This document shows positions 1 through 8,471 of a DNA stretch of 64,000 bases, one piece after another. The notes beneath the pieces were generated by a model that was given only the letters and a program-made list of their open reading frames with translations, ran no database searches and had not been told where the DNA came from. The position numbers and the translations under genes were made by a program. This stretch comes from CAZSDU01 sp964429135. Its GTDB lineage: Bacteria; Bacteroidota; Bacteroidia; Bacteroidales; FEN-979. Within the stretch, counting starts at the first letter, position 1; each line of letters starts with the position of its first letter. The stretch is taken from positions 191,869-255,868 of the forward strand of contig CAYSAU010000002.1 in NCBI GenBank assembly GCA_964429135.1, read 5' to 3'.

Positions 1-179
1 GAATAGACCTGTCCGGATGTATATAATGCACCGTCAGCAAACCCTGCGGTCATGGAATTTCCTACAGCCACGAACTTCGAGAAATTCACCCCGTTTGCAT
101 CGGGTTTGAATTCGTCAATCTTGCGTTCGCAGGAAGCAAATACAGCCAGGGTCAATAGGATGAAAAAAAATCTTTTCAT
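1..179 (-). CDS. GDSL/SGNH-type lipoprotein, N-terminal part only
   Basis: The gene begins with ATG at 179 on the minus strand and runs off the left edge of the window, so only about 59 residues are visible. The N-terminus MKRFFFILLTLAVFASC is a lipoprotein signal with its cysteine at residue 17. It is followed by a segment containing VAVGNSMTAGFADGALY, which resembles block I (GNS/GDS) of SGNH hydrolases as found in Bacteroidota lipoproteins. The gene ends upstream of, and reads in the same direction as, the OmpP1/FadL porin, with only 18 bases between that porin's stop codon and this start. The two are therefore probably cotranscribed, and a role in handling lipids or hydrophobic compounds at the outer membrane is an inference from that pairing. 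The catalytic Asp and His lie outside the window. Confidence 0.7.
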   Translation of the reverse strand, partial: MKRFFFILLTLAVFASCERKIDEFKPDANGVNFSKFVAVGNSMTAGFADGALYTSGQVY

Positions 180-197
180 AATGTTCATGTTTTAAGG

Positions 198-1418
198 TTA
201 GAAATTGTAGGTTAAACCAATACCGGGGATGGAGAAGCCCGTATTATACGTCCCGGCAAAATTATCCGGGCTGTACGTGCCGCTTCTTTCGCTACCCATA
301 AGGTATAAAAATGCAGCGTCAATGCTGAATCCTTTAATGGGATAGATGGATAAACCACAGGTCATACCGATTTCATTGGTACTCGGGGTCTGGGGGTTCA
401 TATAGTCCGTGGGTACGGGAGAAGGATCATAATATCCTCCCAGTCTGACCGTTACAAGATCATTCACCTTGTATTGTGCCCCAACACGGGTAATGAGCCG
501 GTTCTGATAAAGGGCAGGGGAGGCAGTACGGCTAACGGCAGGGGTCTTGGTTTCAAAATTGAAAATGAGGGAATCATAAACCTTCCAGAAAACATAATTC
601 AGGCTTAATCCAACCATGAATTTTCCGAACTCATAAGAAGCTCCGAAATCAAGATTGGCAGGAAGAGGAAGGGTGACATCCACCTTGTTGTTTGGGAAAT
701 TGGTGCTCAAAGACTGAGGAACAGTAAAAGTAGCATTGGCACCTTTGACCTTCATCAGGATTTTGGAACGGTAGTCTACGCCCAGACTAAGTCCTTTGAC
801 AGGATGTACCATAATCCCGGCATTGAATCCGAAGTTACTTGTACTGCCTTTGATGTTAAGCTTACCATCACCATCTTCTCCTTCAATAGGAAGCGCCTTG
901 TTCAGATCAACATTGCCCCAGGCATACACTAAACCAATGCCTATCCCGACAATATCCCCGAATTTATAACTTACTGTTGGCTGAAAAGTAAAAGCTTTGA
1001 AGGATAAGTTCTGGATCAGATAACGTCCTTTCCAGTCGTCATCCCAGGCAAGCCTGTTCCCATAAGGGGTGTTTACAGCCAGACCCACACTAAGATTCTT
1101 TGTGGGCTTGAATGCAGCATAGAAATATAAGGGAGTATTTAGCTCATGTTTTAGGTGTGTCTGATAGTTAACATCTTGAGCCTGAAATGTGCAACGGGCA
1201 AAAATGAAACTGACACCTCCCGAAAAGCTCCATTTTTCATTGATAAACGACGTCCCTCCGGGATTGTAAAAAATCGTACTGGCGTCGTAACTGAGCGATG
1301 TCCCGATAAGCCCCATGCCGATATTACGCATGCTGTGAAGGCCTACCTGGTAACCACCTCCGAAAGTGGTTGTCGCTGCCAAGAATAGTAAAAGCAGCAG
1401 GGTTGTAAATCTCCTCAT
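198..1418 (-). CDS. OmpP1/FadL family outer-membrane transporter
   Basis: This is a protein of about 406 residues when started at the ATG at 1418, which opens a clean signal peptide (MRRFTTLLLLLFLAATTTFG). An upstream in-frame start at 1505 would add 29 residues before the signal and is unlikely. The mature N-terminus has the family pattern: a glycine-rich start, then SMRNIGMGLIGTSLSYDAS and an NPGG motif. Alternating beta-strand segments run to a C-terminus ending in an aromatic residue (GIGLTYNF), as expected for a barrel inserted by BAM. FadL-type proteins import hydrophobic substrates such as long-chain fatty acids; the substrate here cannot be read from the sequence. The next gene downstream is a GDSL-type lipoprotein in the same direction. 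Confidence 0.9.
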   Translation of the reverse strand: MRRFTTLLLLLFLAATTTFGGGYQVGLHSMRNIGMGLIGTSLSYDASTIFYNPGGTSFINEKWSFSGGVSFIFARCTFQAQDVNYQTHLKHELNTPLYFYAAFKPTKNLSVGLAVNTPYGNRLAWDDDWKGRYLIQNLSFKAFTFQPTVSYKFGDIVGIGIGLVYAWGNVDLNKALPIEGEDGDGKLNIKGSTSNFGFNAGIMVHPVKGLSLGVDYRSKILMKVKGANATFTVPQSLSTNFPNNKVDVTLPLPANLDFGASYEFGKFMVGLSLNYVFWKVYDSLIFNFETKTPAVSRTASPALYQNRLITRVGAQYKVNDLVTVRLGGYYDPSPVPTDYMNPQTPSTNEIGMTCGLSIYPIKGFSIDAAFLYLMGSERSGTYSPDNFAGTYNTGFSIPGIGLTYNF

Positions 1419-1454
1419 AATGACTGTTTTTTGGTTAATACTGGGCGCAAGATA

Positions 1455-1462
1455 CAAAAATA
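1455..1462 (-). promoter_or_regulatory. -7 promoter element of the OmpP1 gene
   Basis: Reading the minus strand, TATTTTTG matches the Bacteroidota -7 consensus TAnnTTTG and lies 37 bases before the ATG at 1418. No well-spaced -33 TTG is evident. Confidence 0.45.
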
Positions 1463-1540
1463 TTTCATTATGCAATTTTTGATCATTAGGTTTGCTCCCT
1501 AACAATTCTTCATTTATCCATAATTTATTGCAATTTTTAT

Positions 1541-1548
1541 TACTTTTG
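1541..1548 (+). promoter_or_regulatory. -7 promoter element of the T9SS cargo gene at 1579
   Basis: TACTTTTG matches TAnnTTTG exactly and lies about 30 bases before the start codon at 1579. The nearest TTG (1528-1530) is too close to be the -33 element. Confidence 0.5.
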
Positions 1549-1578
1549 CAGGATTAATTATTTTAAAAAAGTTTCACC

Positions 1579-2316
1579 ATGAGAAAAAATATACTGTTTA
1601 TTGGTTTCTTTATGCTGATTACCCTGTTCAGCTTCTCTCAAAGCCTTGTCCTGATCGACAGTGTTGCAGGTACATTGGAAAACAATGCAACCATTTATAA
1701 AAGCGGTGTCAATACAGAGGAAGGGGAAATCGTTCAATACCTTGCTGTTCAAAATGTTTCCGCCAGCGACATTCCGGTCATGGTGAAAAAAGCCTATGTC
1801 AATATTGTTGAAGGATCCATGAATCTTTTTTGTTGGGGAATCTGCGTCAGCTTTGATACCTTTGAAGCCCCTGAACCCATTACCATTCAGGCCGGAACAA
1901 CCAATTGGCTCGAATTTTCCGCTCATTATCTCCCCATGAGCATGTCAGGTTATTCGACTGTCAGGTACACTTTTTTTGCCCAAAGGGATCACAATGATTC
2001 TGTCTGTGTCAATGTTGTTTACATGGCTTACCCTTTGGGAAAAGAAGAAATGCTTCAGGAAACTGCCCTATTATCCAATGCCTATCCAAATCCGGCAAAA
2101 GATAAGGTATATTTTAATTACACCCTTCCTGCTTCCACAGAGGGAACCCTGATCGTACGCAATGTTCTGGGTTCAAAAATCCGAGAGGTCAGTGTTTCAG
2201 CCGGCTCCGGAAAGCAGAGTCTGATGGTTTCCGACCTTCCCGAAGGAGTATATTTCTGCACTTTGGAAATGAAAGGCAAGGCCACGCTAACCCGGAAAAT
2301 GGTGATTAGTCACTAA
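1579..2316 (+). CDS. secreted protein with T9SS type A sorting domain
   Basis: A 245-residue protein with a signal peptide (residues 1 to about 20, ending SFSQS). The central beta-rich region, residues 25-150, matches no family I recognise. The C-terminal 80 residues are a typical type IX sorting domain: SNAYPNPAKDKVYFNY, then a beta-sandwich with LPEGVYF, and a final basic stretch LTRKMVIS. Such domains direct the protein through the outer membrane and are usually removed or replaced by a lipid anchor at the surface. The gene stands alone, with its own -7 element upstream. Its stop codon overlaps the stop of the convergent gene at 2313 by four bases. The function of the mature part is unknown. 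Confidence 0.85.
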   Translation: MRKNILFIGFFMLITLFSFSQSLVLIDSVAGTLENNATIYKSGVNTEEGEIVQYLAVQNVSASDIPVMVKKAYVNIVEGSMNLFCWGICVSFDTFEAPEPITIQAGTTNWLEFSAHYLPMSMSGYSTVRYTFFAQRDHNDSVCVNVVYMAYPLGKEEMLQETALLSNAYPNPAKDKVYFNYTLPASTEGTLIVRNVLGSKIREVSVSAGSGKQSLMVSDLPEGVYFCTLEMKGKATLTRKMVISH

Positions 2317-3215
2317 GGCTGAAGAGTGATCAGGGAACCTTCTACCCACCCCTGAATAAAAGTGGGGAATTGATCGATTTCATAAAAAATCGATTTTTTG
2401 GGTCTGACATCAGGGATGATTTCAACATAGTACCAGAGCTTCCCTCCCTTATCTTGTTTTTTTGCCATAAGCGTACCATGAATGGATTGTGTAAAGCCGG
2501 CAATGGTATTCCCCCATGTTTCCAGATAAGGATTATAAGGGTCATCAAGATTGGCGGCAGAAGCCCGAATCAGGGTGGTATCATAAACCGATTGCCAGGT
2601 AAGAGCTGGGTTAATCATTTCGAATGGCCGCTCCGTGAAATGATACACGGCTGATTGCTTCCCTTTGATAAAATTTAGTTCACTGCCAGATTGCTTTACT
2701 GTATAATTTCTGGTAAAATACAAGTAGGCATCACAACAACCGATATCGGCCATCTGCAATCCGGTCAAAATGCCAGACTGAATGACCATGGCAACAATAT
2801 ACTGGTAATCTTCAAAAACCAGCTCGAAGCTGTCCTTACGGTTTAAAAAGATCTGAGTTTTATCAGATTCTCCTCCACTGAAACCCGAAAAAATCATATC
2901 CGGAAGCTGGTCCCCGTTCAGATCAACAGGATAAAGACATTTTTTCAGCGCTGAAATGCGGGCAGGTTTTAATGTGTCTCTGGAAAACTGGGGAAAACGC
3001 TCAAGATGTAAAGATAAAAAATGATCAATGACCTGGGCAGGTTTCGATACGGTGAATTTTGAGAGGTTGGCCCTTGGCGGTTTTTTTACATGTTCGTAGC
3101 GTTTCCAGTAAAACGTATCAGTAGCTGACGTGTATTGCTTAATGGTAATCTGTCCCTGTGCAACGACAGGGATGATGCACAGGGACAGCAATAAAAAGCG
3201 AATTATATCATGCAT
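2313..3215 (-). CDS. secreted protein of unknown function with a DxNxD calcium-type loop
   Basis: About 300 residues from the ATG at 3215, which gives a good signal peptide (MHDIIRFLLLSLCIIPVVAQG). A longer start at 3272 would overlap metK and is rejected. Near residue 95 the sequence PVDLNGDQLPDMIFSGF has the DxNxDxxxD pattern of calcium-binding loops found in FG-GAP/VCBS-type repeats, but only one copy is visible. The rest matches nothing I recognise. The gene follows metK on the same strand after 16 bases, so it may be cotranscribed with it, though no shared function is apparent. Its stop overlaps the stop of the convergent T9SS cargo gene. Confidence 0.7.
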   Translation of the reverse strand: MHDIIRFLLLSLCIIPVVAQGQITIKQYTSATDTFYWKRYEHVKKPPRANLSKFTVSKPAQVIDHFLSLHLERFPQFSRDTLKPARISALKKCLYPVDLNGDQLPDMIFSGFSGGESDKTQIFLNRKDSFELVFEDYQYIVAMVIQSGILTGLQMADIGCCDAYLYFTRNYTVKQSGSELNFIKGKQSAVYHFTERPFEMINPALTWQSVYDTTLIRASAANLDDPYNPYLETWGNTIAGFTQSIHGTLMAKKQDKGGKLWYYVEIIPDVRPKKSIFYEIDQFPTFIQGWVEGSLITLQP

Positions 3216-3231
3216 GGAGGGAAAGAGCAGT

Positions 3232-4575
3232 TCAGATCCCAAACTCTTTCTTGATCTTTTCAACATAATCAAGTTTTTCCCATCCGAAGAATCCGATTTT
3301 CTTCAGGTAAATATCTCTGCCGCTCCCATTGGTTTTCTTTGTTTTGGATCCTTTCACGGGGTAATATACTTCAACTTCCTTGCTATAGGAATCCCTTCCG
3401 AAGTGGCCATAAGAAGCTGTAGGGAGAAAAATCGGATTTTTCAGGCCGAAGCGCTCAATGATAGCATATGGCCGCATATCGAAAATTTTATTTACTTTCT
3501 CCGCTATCTGTCCGTCAGTCAACGTTTTTCCTTTTTTATCTCTGACTTTTGAGGAGCCAAAGGTGTCAATGAATAAGCCGACAGGCTTTGCTATCCCGAT
3601 GGCATAAGCTACCTGTACCAAAACGCGGTCGGCTACGCCTGCAGCCACAAGATTTTTAGCGATATGCCTTGCAGCATAGGCAGCTGAACGATCAACTTTT
3701 GAAGGATCTTTCCCTGAAAAAGCTCCGCCTCCGTGAGCACCATGTCCCCCGTAAGTGTCAACAATGATTTTCCGCCCTGTCAGTCCGGTATCGCCATGAG
3801 GTCCTCCGATTACAAATTTGCCGGTTGGGTTGATATAAAGTTTAGAATTTTCCTGGAAAAGTTTCCGGATACGATCCGGGACTAGTTTTTTTACCCGCGG
3901 AATGAGGATTCTCTTTACATCCTCCCGGATCTTTTCCTGCATGGCCTTCTCTGCCGCCTTATCGGCTTTGGCAGATTTGTCGATGGGCTCAATGAATTCA
4001 TCATGCTGGGTACTGATCACGATGGTATCAATGCAAAGGGGTTTTCCATGATCATCATAAGCGATTGTTACCTGGGATTTTGAGTCAGGGCGGAGGTATT
4101 TCATTTGTTTGCCTTCTCTCCGGATAGCGGCAAGTTCCTGAAGGAAAATATGAGCCAGCTCACTTGATAATGGCATAAAATTATCCATTTCCCTGCAGGC
4201 GTAACCGAACATCATACCCTGATCTCCGGCGCCCTGATCTTCTTTTTTTTCTCTTTCGACACCCTGGTTGATATCTGAAGATTGCTCATGGATGGTCGAG
4301 ATCACTCCACAGGATTCACTGTCGAAACGGTATTCGGCTTTGGTATATCCGATGTTTCGGATCACCCGTCGGGCGGTTTCCTGAACATCTACCCAACCCG
4401 AAGTTTTGACTTCACCGCCGCATACAACAAGTCCTGTGGTGACAAAGGTTTCACATGCAACTTTTGATTCGGGGTCCCACTTCAAAAATTCATCGAGCAG
4501 GGCATCTGATATCTGATCGGCAACTTTATCGGGATGTCCTTCTGATACGGATTCCGATGTGAATAAATATCCCAT
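3232..4575 (-). CDS. metK: S-adenosylmethionine synthetase
   Basis: The enzyme makes S-adenosylmethionine from methionine and ATP in the cytoplasm. At 447 residues it is longer than the roughly 380-residue E. coli enzyme. Key motifs are intact: SEGHPDK at residues 11-17 (ATP and metal binding), GAGDQG at 115-120 (methionine binding), and the glycine-rich GGGAFSGKDPSKVDRSAAY loop in the last third, which holds the phosphate-binding lysine. The extra length is in the central region (residues about 190-240, rich in Lys and Ala) and at the C-terminus. A -7 promoter element lies about 84 bases upstream, leaving a leader of roughly 75 bases in which I see no SAM-riboswitch motif. Confidence 0.97.
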   Translation of the reverse strand: MGYLFTSESVSEGHPDKVADQISDALLDEFLKWDPESKVACETFVTTGLVVCGGEVKTSGWVDVQETARRVIRNIGYTKAEYRFDSESCGVISTIHEQSSDINQGVEREKKEDQGAGDQGMMFGYACREMDNFMPLSSELAHIFLQELAAIRREGKQMKYLRPDSKSQVTIAYDDHGKPLCIDTIVISTQHDEFIEPIDKSAKADKAAEKAMQEKIREDVKRILIPRVKKLVPDRIRKLFQENSKLYINPTGKFVIGGPHGDTGLTGRKIIVDTYGGHGAHGGGAFSGKDPSKVDRSAAYAARHIAKNLVAAGVADRVLVQVAYAIGIAKPVGLFIDTFGSSKVRDKKGKTLTDGQIAEKVNKIFDMRPYAIIERFGLKNPIFLPTASYGHFGRDSYSKEVEVYYPVKGSKTKKTNGSGRDIYLKKIGFFGWEKLDYVEKIKKEFGI

Positions 4576-4658
4576 TTTTTTTATTTTAGGTTTACAATTT
4601 ACGGTTTTCGTCAGTCTGACAGCAATCAGGCAATTTTACCATTTTCGCATATCGCTCA

Positions 4659-4666
4659 CAAAATTA
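4659..4666 (-). promoter_or_regulatory. -7 promoter element of metK
   Basis: The minus strand reads TAATTTTG, an exact TAnnTTTG match, in the gap between metK and the ABC ATPase gene. It would give a metK leader of about 75 bases containing a short palindrome (GTCAGTCTGAC near 4611-4621). Confidence 0.45.
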
Positions 4667-4681
4667 TTAATATTTTTCAAT

Positions 4682-5644
4682 TCAGGGAAGGACAATATTT
4701 TTTGTGAGTTCCTGAAATACATCTTCCATTTTTTGTTCTTCCCGATGTAAGGATAAAACAGTTAATTGATGGGCAACGGCAAACTGAAAAATGTCAGCAC
4801 GGATATCGTCAGCGGGATGAGAAGTCACATGCCAGATTTTAGATTCCCCTGATGTTTTATTCTTTTTCTGGTTTCCGGACAAAATGGCTGGCTGAAAAAC
4901 TTCCAGAATTCCAGGAATTGTGAGCAGCAATTCAGCCGCCACAGCGGAACTGAATTCTACCTGGATGATGGCTTTTGAGGTGGAAAGTCGCTGCAGGTTG
5001 TGCGTGGTATCATCTGCAACGATCCTGCCCTGGTGGATAATGATCGCCCGATCACAGATGGCTTCCACCTCCTGCATGATATGGGTGGAAAGCATGACGG
5101 TTTTAGCCCTTCCTGTTTCTTTGATCAGCGACCGTATCTCAAGCAACTGGTTGGGGTCAAGTCCGGAAGTCGGTTCATCAAGAATCAGTACTTCCGGGTC
5201 GTGGATCAGGGCCTGGGCAAGCCCGACTCGCTGACGATAACCTTTGGAAAGAGCGCTTATTTTTTTGTTTTGTTCAGATTGAAGTCCGGTCAGGAAAATG
5301 ATGTCATTTATTCTTTGCCTTGTCCCCTTTAATTCATGCAAACCGGCTATAAAATCAAGAAATTCCCTGACATATAGATCCAGGTAAAGCGGGTTGTTTT
5401 CAGGCAAGTAGCCAACCTTTTTCCTGACTTCCATAGATTGTTCGAGGACATCATATCCACAAACCGTTGCTTCACCGGAAGAAGGTGGAAGAAAACAACT
5501 CAGGATCTTCATCAGGGTGCTTTTACCGGCTCCGTTTGGGCCTAACAAACCCACGATTTCTCCTGGTTTGATTTCCAGGGAAACGTTGTCCAGGGCTTTC
5601 TGTCGGCCATATTGTTTACTTATGTTGCGTACACTGATTGACAT
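4682..5644 (-). CDS. gldA: ABC transporter ATP-binding protein, GldA-like
   Basis: An ABC ATPase of about 320 residues, started at the ATG at 5644 (MSISVRNISKQYG, the usual start of the family). Walker A is GPNGAGKS (35-42), the signature is the variant LSKGYRQR (132-139), and Walker B is ILDEPT (154-159), followed by the H-loop STH. The N-terminal two thirds closely resemble GldA, the ATPase of the GldAFG transporter linked to gliding and type IX secretion in Bacteroidota. The partner permease genes gldF and gldG are not adjacent, so a role in another ABC-2-type exporter remains possible. The C-terminal third carries a hydrophilic insertion (around GNQKKNKTSGESK) that I would not expect in a minimal ATPase. 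Confidence 0.8.
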   Translation of the reverse strand: MSISVRNISKQYGRQKALDNVSLEIKPGEIVGLLGPNGAGKSTLMKILSCFLPPSSGEATVCGYDVLEQSMEVRKKVGYLPENNPLYLDLYVREFLDFIAGLHELKGTRQRINDIIFLTGLQSEQNKKISALSKGYRQRVGLAQALIHDPEVLILDEPTSGLDPNQLLEIRSLIKETGRAKTVMLSTHIMQEVEAICDRAIIIHQGRIVADDTTHNLQRLSTSKAIIQVEFSSAVAAELLLTIPGILEVFQPAILSGNQKKNKTSGESKIWHVTSHPADDIRADIFQFAVAHQLTVLSLHREEQKMEDVFQELTKNIVLP

Positions 5645-5672
5645 GAAGAATGAAGTCAAGTTAATAGAACTG

Positions 5673-5701
5673 CAAAATTACGAAAAATGAGATTGGTCAA
5701 A
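5673..5701 (-). promoter_or_regulatory. promoter of the GldA-like gene
   Basis: The minus strand reads TTTG (5701-5698), 17 bases, then TAATTTTG (5680-5673), which fits the Bacteroidota -33/-7 pattern. The predicted start of transcription lies some 20-30 bases before the ATG at 5644. Confidence 0.55.
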
Positions 5702-5710
5702 GCGCCTGCC

Positions 5711-6685
5711 TTATTTAACGGTGAATTTTCCGGAGCAGAACCGACCATCAGCTGCCATCATCCGGATCAGATAAATACCAGCGGGAAAGTCCTTCCCGTA
5801 CAGTAGCGGGGTCTCATTGAGTATAACCGGCTTTCTCATGATTATTTTTCCTTCATAATTAAAAATCAGGATTTCATTTATTCCTGATAAAATCTCAGGG
5901 AGTTGTATCCTGGAGCAGGTAAGAAGGGGATTGGGAATCACTTCGGCCTTATTTTCTATTTCCTTTGCGGGAAGTGCTCCCAGATAGATATCGCAGGCTC
6001 CGATTATAATATTATCAATCAACCAGCCTTCTCTGCCGGAAGTACCACCGTCGGAATGAAAGGTAAACCTCACCAGAATGCTGTCTCTCCATCCATTTTC
6101 AATACTTTTTCCACAAGCATAATCAATATGAATCCTGGAGAAAATCCATCCATCTGATTTTCCGCTAAATGCTAATGAATGATAATAGGTTCGATGGGAA
6201 GTTATCGAGGAATCATATTCCCACCAGACCGAACCAAGTATGTATCCCTGGAAGCAGGAAGGGTCACTCAGGTTGCACCAGCTTTCCCCGCCATCAATAG
6301 ATGCTTCGATGATGCCATAATCGTTGAGAGTGTCGGTATCATATTTATGAATAAAGGAAAAATAGGTAGCCGAACCGATAGGGTTATTCCAAATCGAATT
6401 TGAATCTATCGTAAATGTAAAAGAAGATGTATTGTTCTCAGGGTAAGGATGGAGGGTGTCCGTCATGATGGCCTTGGGTAGGGAATAAGCTTGATTCAGA
6501 AAGCTTTTTCCGGGCATGCCGATTTGCCAGATACAGGAAGGGGATGGATCAATGGAAACAGTCAGTGTATTGTATTCAAAAAAGATACTGTCCTGAGGTA
6601 AATAGTTTAGTTGGTTAAGTTGCGCTTTCAGGGAAAAAATGAAAAAGAAGATAATAACGGAATGAAATGTGCGGAGATATTTCAT
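5711..6685 (-). CDS. secreted protein with lectin-like region and T9SS sorting domain
   Basis: About 324 residues from the ATG at 6685, which starts a signal peptide (MKYLRTFHSVIIFFFIFSLKA). Longer in-frame starts would overlap the next gene upstream. The middle region has IEASIDGGESW (residues about 125-135) and, near 225-240, a GWLIDNIIIGA segment. This pairing is common in the jelly-roll, MAM-like domains of secreted Bacteroidota proteins. The last 75 residues, from VIPNPLL through GIYLIRMM to a final FTVK, form a type IX C-terminal sorting domain. It is therefore probably a cell-surface or released adhesin-like or substrate-binding protein. The ligand is unknown. The small membrane protein gene lies 14 bases upstream on the same strand. 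Confidence 0.78.
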   Translation of the reverse strand: MKYLRTFHSVIIFFFIFSLKAQLNQLNYLPQDSIFFEYNTLTVSIDPSPSCIWQIGMPGKSFLNQAYSLPKAIMTDTLHPYPENNTSSFTFTIDSNSIWNNPIGSATYFSFIHKYDTDTLNDYGIIEASIDGGESWCNLSDPSCFQGYILGSVWWEYDSSITSHRTYYHSLAFSGKSDGWIFSRIHIDYACGKSIENGWRDSILVRFTFHSDGGTSGREGWLIDNIIIGACDIYLGALPAKEIENKAEVIPNPLLTCSRIQLPEILSGINEILIFNYEGKIIMRKPVILNETPLLYGKDFPAGIYLIRMMAADGRFCSGKFTVK

Positions 6686-6699
6686 CAGATGGGAATTAA

Positions 6700-6945
6700 T
6701 TAATCCTTTTTGTACATTTTCCATACGGCGATAAGCATGGACAGAGAAGCAAGGGCAAAAAGTATCCGGAGAATGAGTTCCGGGATATCCAGACTCCAAA
6801 GTTTTACCAGATTATAAAAAACATAAATGCAGAATGTTATAAATATATAACCACCAAATGCTTTCTTTTTATGAAACCAGATTAAGAGGCCAAGAATGGC
6901 AATGCCTAATTCGACAAAGATTGAAAATGTCTGGAGTTCGTTCAT
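6700..6945 (-). CDS. small membrane protein of unknown function
   Basis: An 81-residue protein from the ATG at 6945 (MNELQTFSIFVELGIAILGL). A start at 6990 would overlap the upstream ATPase gene. Three hydrophobic segments are visible, at about residues 8-23, 30-46 and 55-74. The second follows a HKKK loop and the chain ends in KMYKKD, suggesting that the basic ends face the cytoplasm. It lies 31 bases after the DUF4143 ATPase and 14 bases before the T9SS cargo gene, all on one strand, so cotranscription is likely. No family or function is recognised; the regular hydrophobic pattern and the spacing make it a credible gene. Confidence 0.6.
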   Translation of the reverse strand: MNELQTFSIFVELGIAILGLLIWFHKKKAFGGYIFITFCIYVFYNLVKLWSLDIPELILRILFALASLSMLIAVWKMYKKD

Positions 6946-6976
6946 GTATAAAATTTGCATAAATATAGAATATTTT

Positions 6977-8329
6977 TCAGATAGAAACAAATTTTATAAA
7001 ACCCTCCAGGTGCTCTTTGATCTTTCCGGCAAGAAAATAGGGCAGATTGAGCAGATAGAATTTCTTTCCACGGATTGTCTGTACCTGCTGAATGGATAGT
7101 TTTTCTGCATATAACCTTACTGCGTATGGATGAGATGAGGCATCGATGAACTGATGCAAAGACCGTAAACGGCCAGGCTCACCTGATCTGACGACAATCG
7201 GTACGTACATATTCTTATAGGAGAGCAGAAAATCAATCTCCGAGCAGGATTGAGCTTTATCTCTTATCCAAAATTGCAACCTTGACCCATCATTTTGTTC
7301 CGTGGCGATGATCTCTTGCCCTACCACCTGTCGGGCGACCTGTCCGTGAAAGATGCGATTTATATCTTCTGTATTGTGAAGAGGTCTTTGTATCCCTGAA
7401 AAATAGTTCACCATACCCGTGTCCAGAAGTTGCAACCTTGGCAACTTTCCGGTATGAGGTATGGCCGGGGGGGAAAGTGAAGTATGCGGATAAACCAGTT
7501 TCAGCAACATGCTGGACTCAAGTATTCGAAAAGCTTCTCCCATATCGCGGCTTCCATAGGAAGAATTTCCAAAAGCATTGAACTTTATCCTTGTAGCTGC
7601 ATACGGGAACACATTTTGCATGACATGGAGAATTTTGTCCTTACGTCGAAAGTTTCCTTGGGAGAATTTAACCGCATGGAGATGAGAACCAAGAATTTTT
7701 TCATAAATTGGACTCAATCCGGTCTGATTTCTTGTTTCGCTATACTGTTGGACAATTTCTGGCATCCCTCCGATTAGGGTGTACAGATGAAAATAATGTC
7801 GGAGTTTTTCATGCCGATAGCCTGGGAAAGGAATTTCCTGGTACGACTCTAAGGCATCTACATCCTTTATCGCTAGCAAAAAGTCGTGAAATGAAAAGGG
7901 GAAAACCTCCAGGGGACGAATCGGGCAATCCGGGAGGTTTTTCAATTCTTCGACTTCCCTGGTATATTGAGAGGATGTCACCGCCCAGAAATGTCGGGGT
8001 GCTTCCCGGAATAACCTGGATACATGTAAAGCAAAATGAGGAAGAGCCTGGATTTCATCCAAAAGCATCCTTGCATGATGACAGTTCGGATTTTTTTCAC
8101 GCGCTGAAAATAAGACTTTCAATTGTTCTTCAGGGGAATAATGGAGATTGAACAATGCACGATCAGAAATTTCTTCCAGGTTGAAGTACAGGGTGGTTTC
8201 AGCGTGATTACCCAGCGTTTGCAAAGCGGTTGTCTTTCCAGTACCTCTGGCTCCATATAATAACAATGGTTTCTTCTCTTTTTTCAGGGAAATCTCCTGT
8301 ACATCCGAAAAAAGTTTCCTGGGTATCAA
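6977..8329 (-). CDS. AAA-type ATPase with DUF4143 C-terminal domain
   Basis: A 450-residue protein with Walker A GARGTGKTT at residues 26-34 and a Walker B-like MLLDEIQ near residue 90, followed by a sensor-like TSSQ. The C-terminal half carries the DUF4143 pattern, including LLDTGMVNYF and a nuclease-like EIDFLL segment around residue 370 followed by PIVVRSGE. In related proteins that segment resembles a PD-(D/E)xK-type fold with a D/E and a following K; here the lysine is not conserved (VRSG). Proteins of this family are common in Bacteroidota and archaea, often in patchy distributions, and their cellular role is not established. It opens the minus-strand run ending at 5711. Confidence 0.88.
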   Translation of the reverse strand: MIPRKLFSDVQEISLKKEKKPLLLYGARGTGKTTALQTLGNHAETTLYFNLEEISDRALFNLHYSPEEQLKVLFSAREKNPNCHHARMLLDEIQALPHFALHVSRLFREAPRHFWAVTSSQYTREVEELKNLPDCPIRPLEVFPFSFHDFLLAIKDVDALESYQEIPFPGYRHEKLRHYFHLYTLIGGMPEIVQQYSETRNQTGLSPIYEKILGSHLHAVKFSQGNFRRKDKILHVMQNVFPYAATRIKFNAFGNSSYGSRDMGEAFRILESSMLLKLVYPHTSLSPPAIPHTGKLPRLQLLDTGMVNYFSGIQRPLHNTEDINRIFHGQVARQVVGQEIIATEQNDGSRLQFWIRDKAQSCSEIDFLLSYKNMYVPIVVRSGEPGRLRSLHQFIDASSHPYAVRLYAEKLSIQQVQTIRGKKFYLLNLPYFLAGKIKEHLEGFIKFVSI

Positions 8330-8347
8330 AGGTCACAAAATAAATTT

Positions 8348-8355
8348 CAAAGATA
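8348..8355 (-). promoter_or_regulatory. -7 promoter element of the DUF4143 ATPase gene
   Basis: The minus strand reads TATCTTTG, an exact TAnnTTTG match, 19 bases before the ATG at 8329. It is back to back with the ribosomal-protein promoter at 8417-8447. Confidence 0.45.
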
Positions 8356-8416
8356 TTTAAAATTGTTATATAATTAGAGATAAGTCAAAATTTATCTTAA
8401 TTCCTATACGGATTCC

Positions 8417-8447
8417 TTTGGTAGTTTAAATAAAACATGTATCTTTG
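8417..8447 (+). promoter_or_regulatory. promoter of the rplM-rpsI-rpsB-tsf operon
   Basis: TTTG at 8417-8420, a 19-base spacer, and TATCTTTG at 8440-8447 make this the best full match to the Bacteroidota -33/-7 promoter in the window. It is followed by GCACCCC, and the rplM ATG is 25 bases further on. Confidence 0.75.
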
Positions 8448-8471
8448 CACCCCTTAAAATGAATCAAATCC

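Noticed and set aside
4576..4658. Possible SAM riboswitch in the metK leader
   Set aside because: The leader is only about 75 bases, has no SAM-I/II/IV core motifs and only a short GTCAGTCTGAC palindrome.
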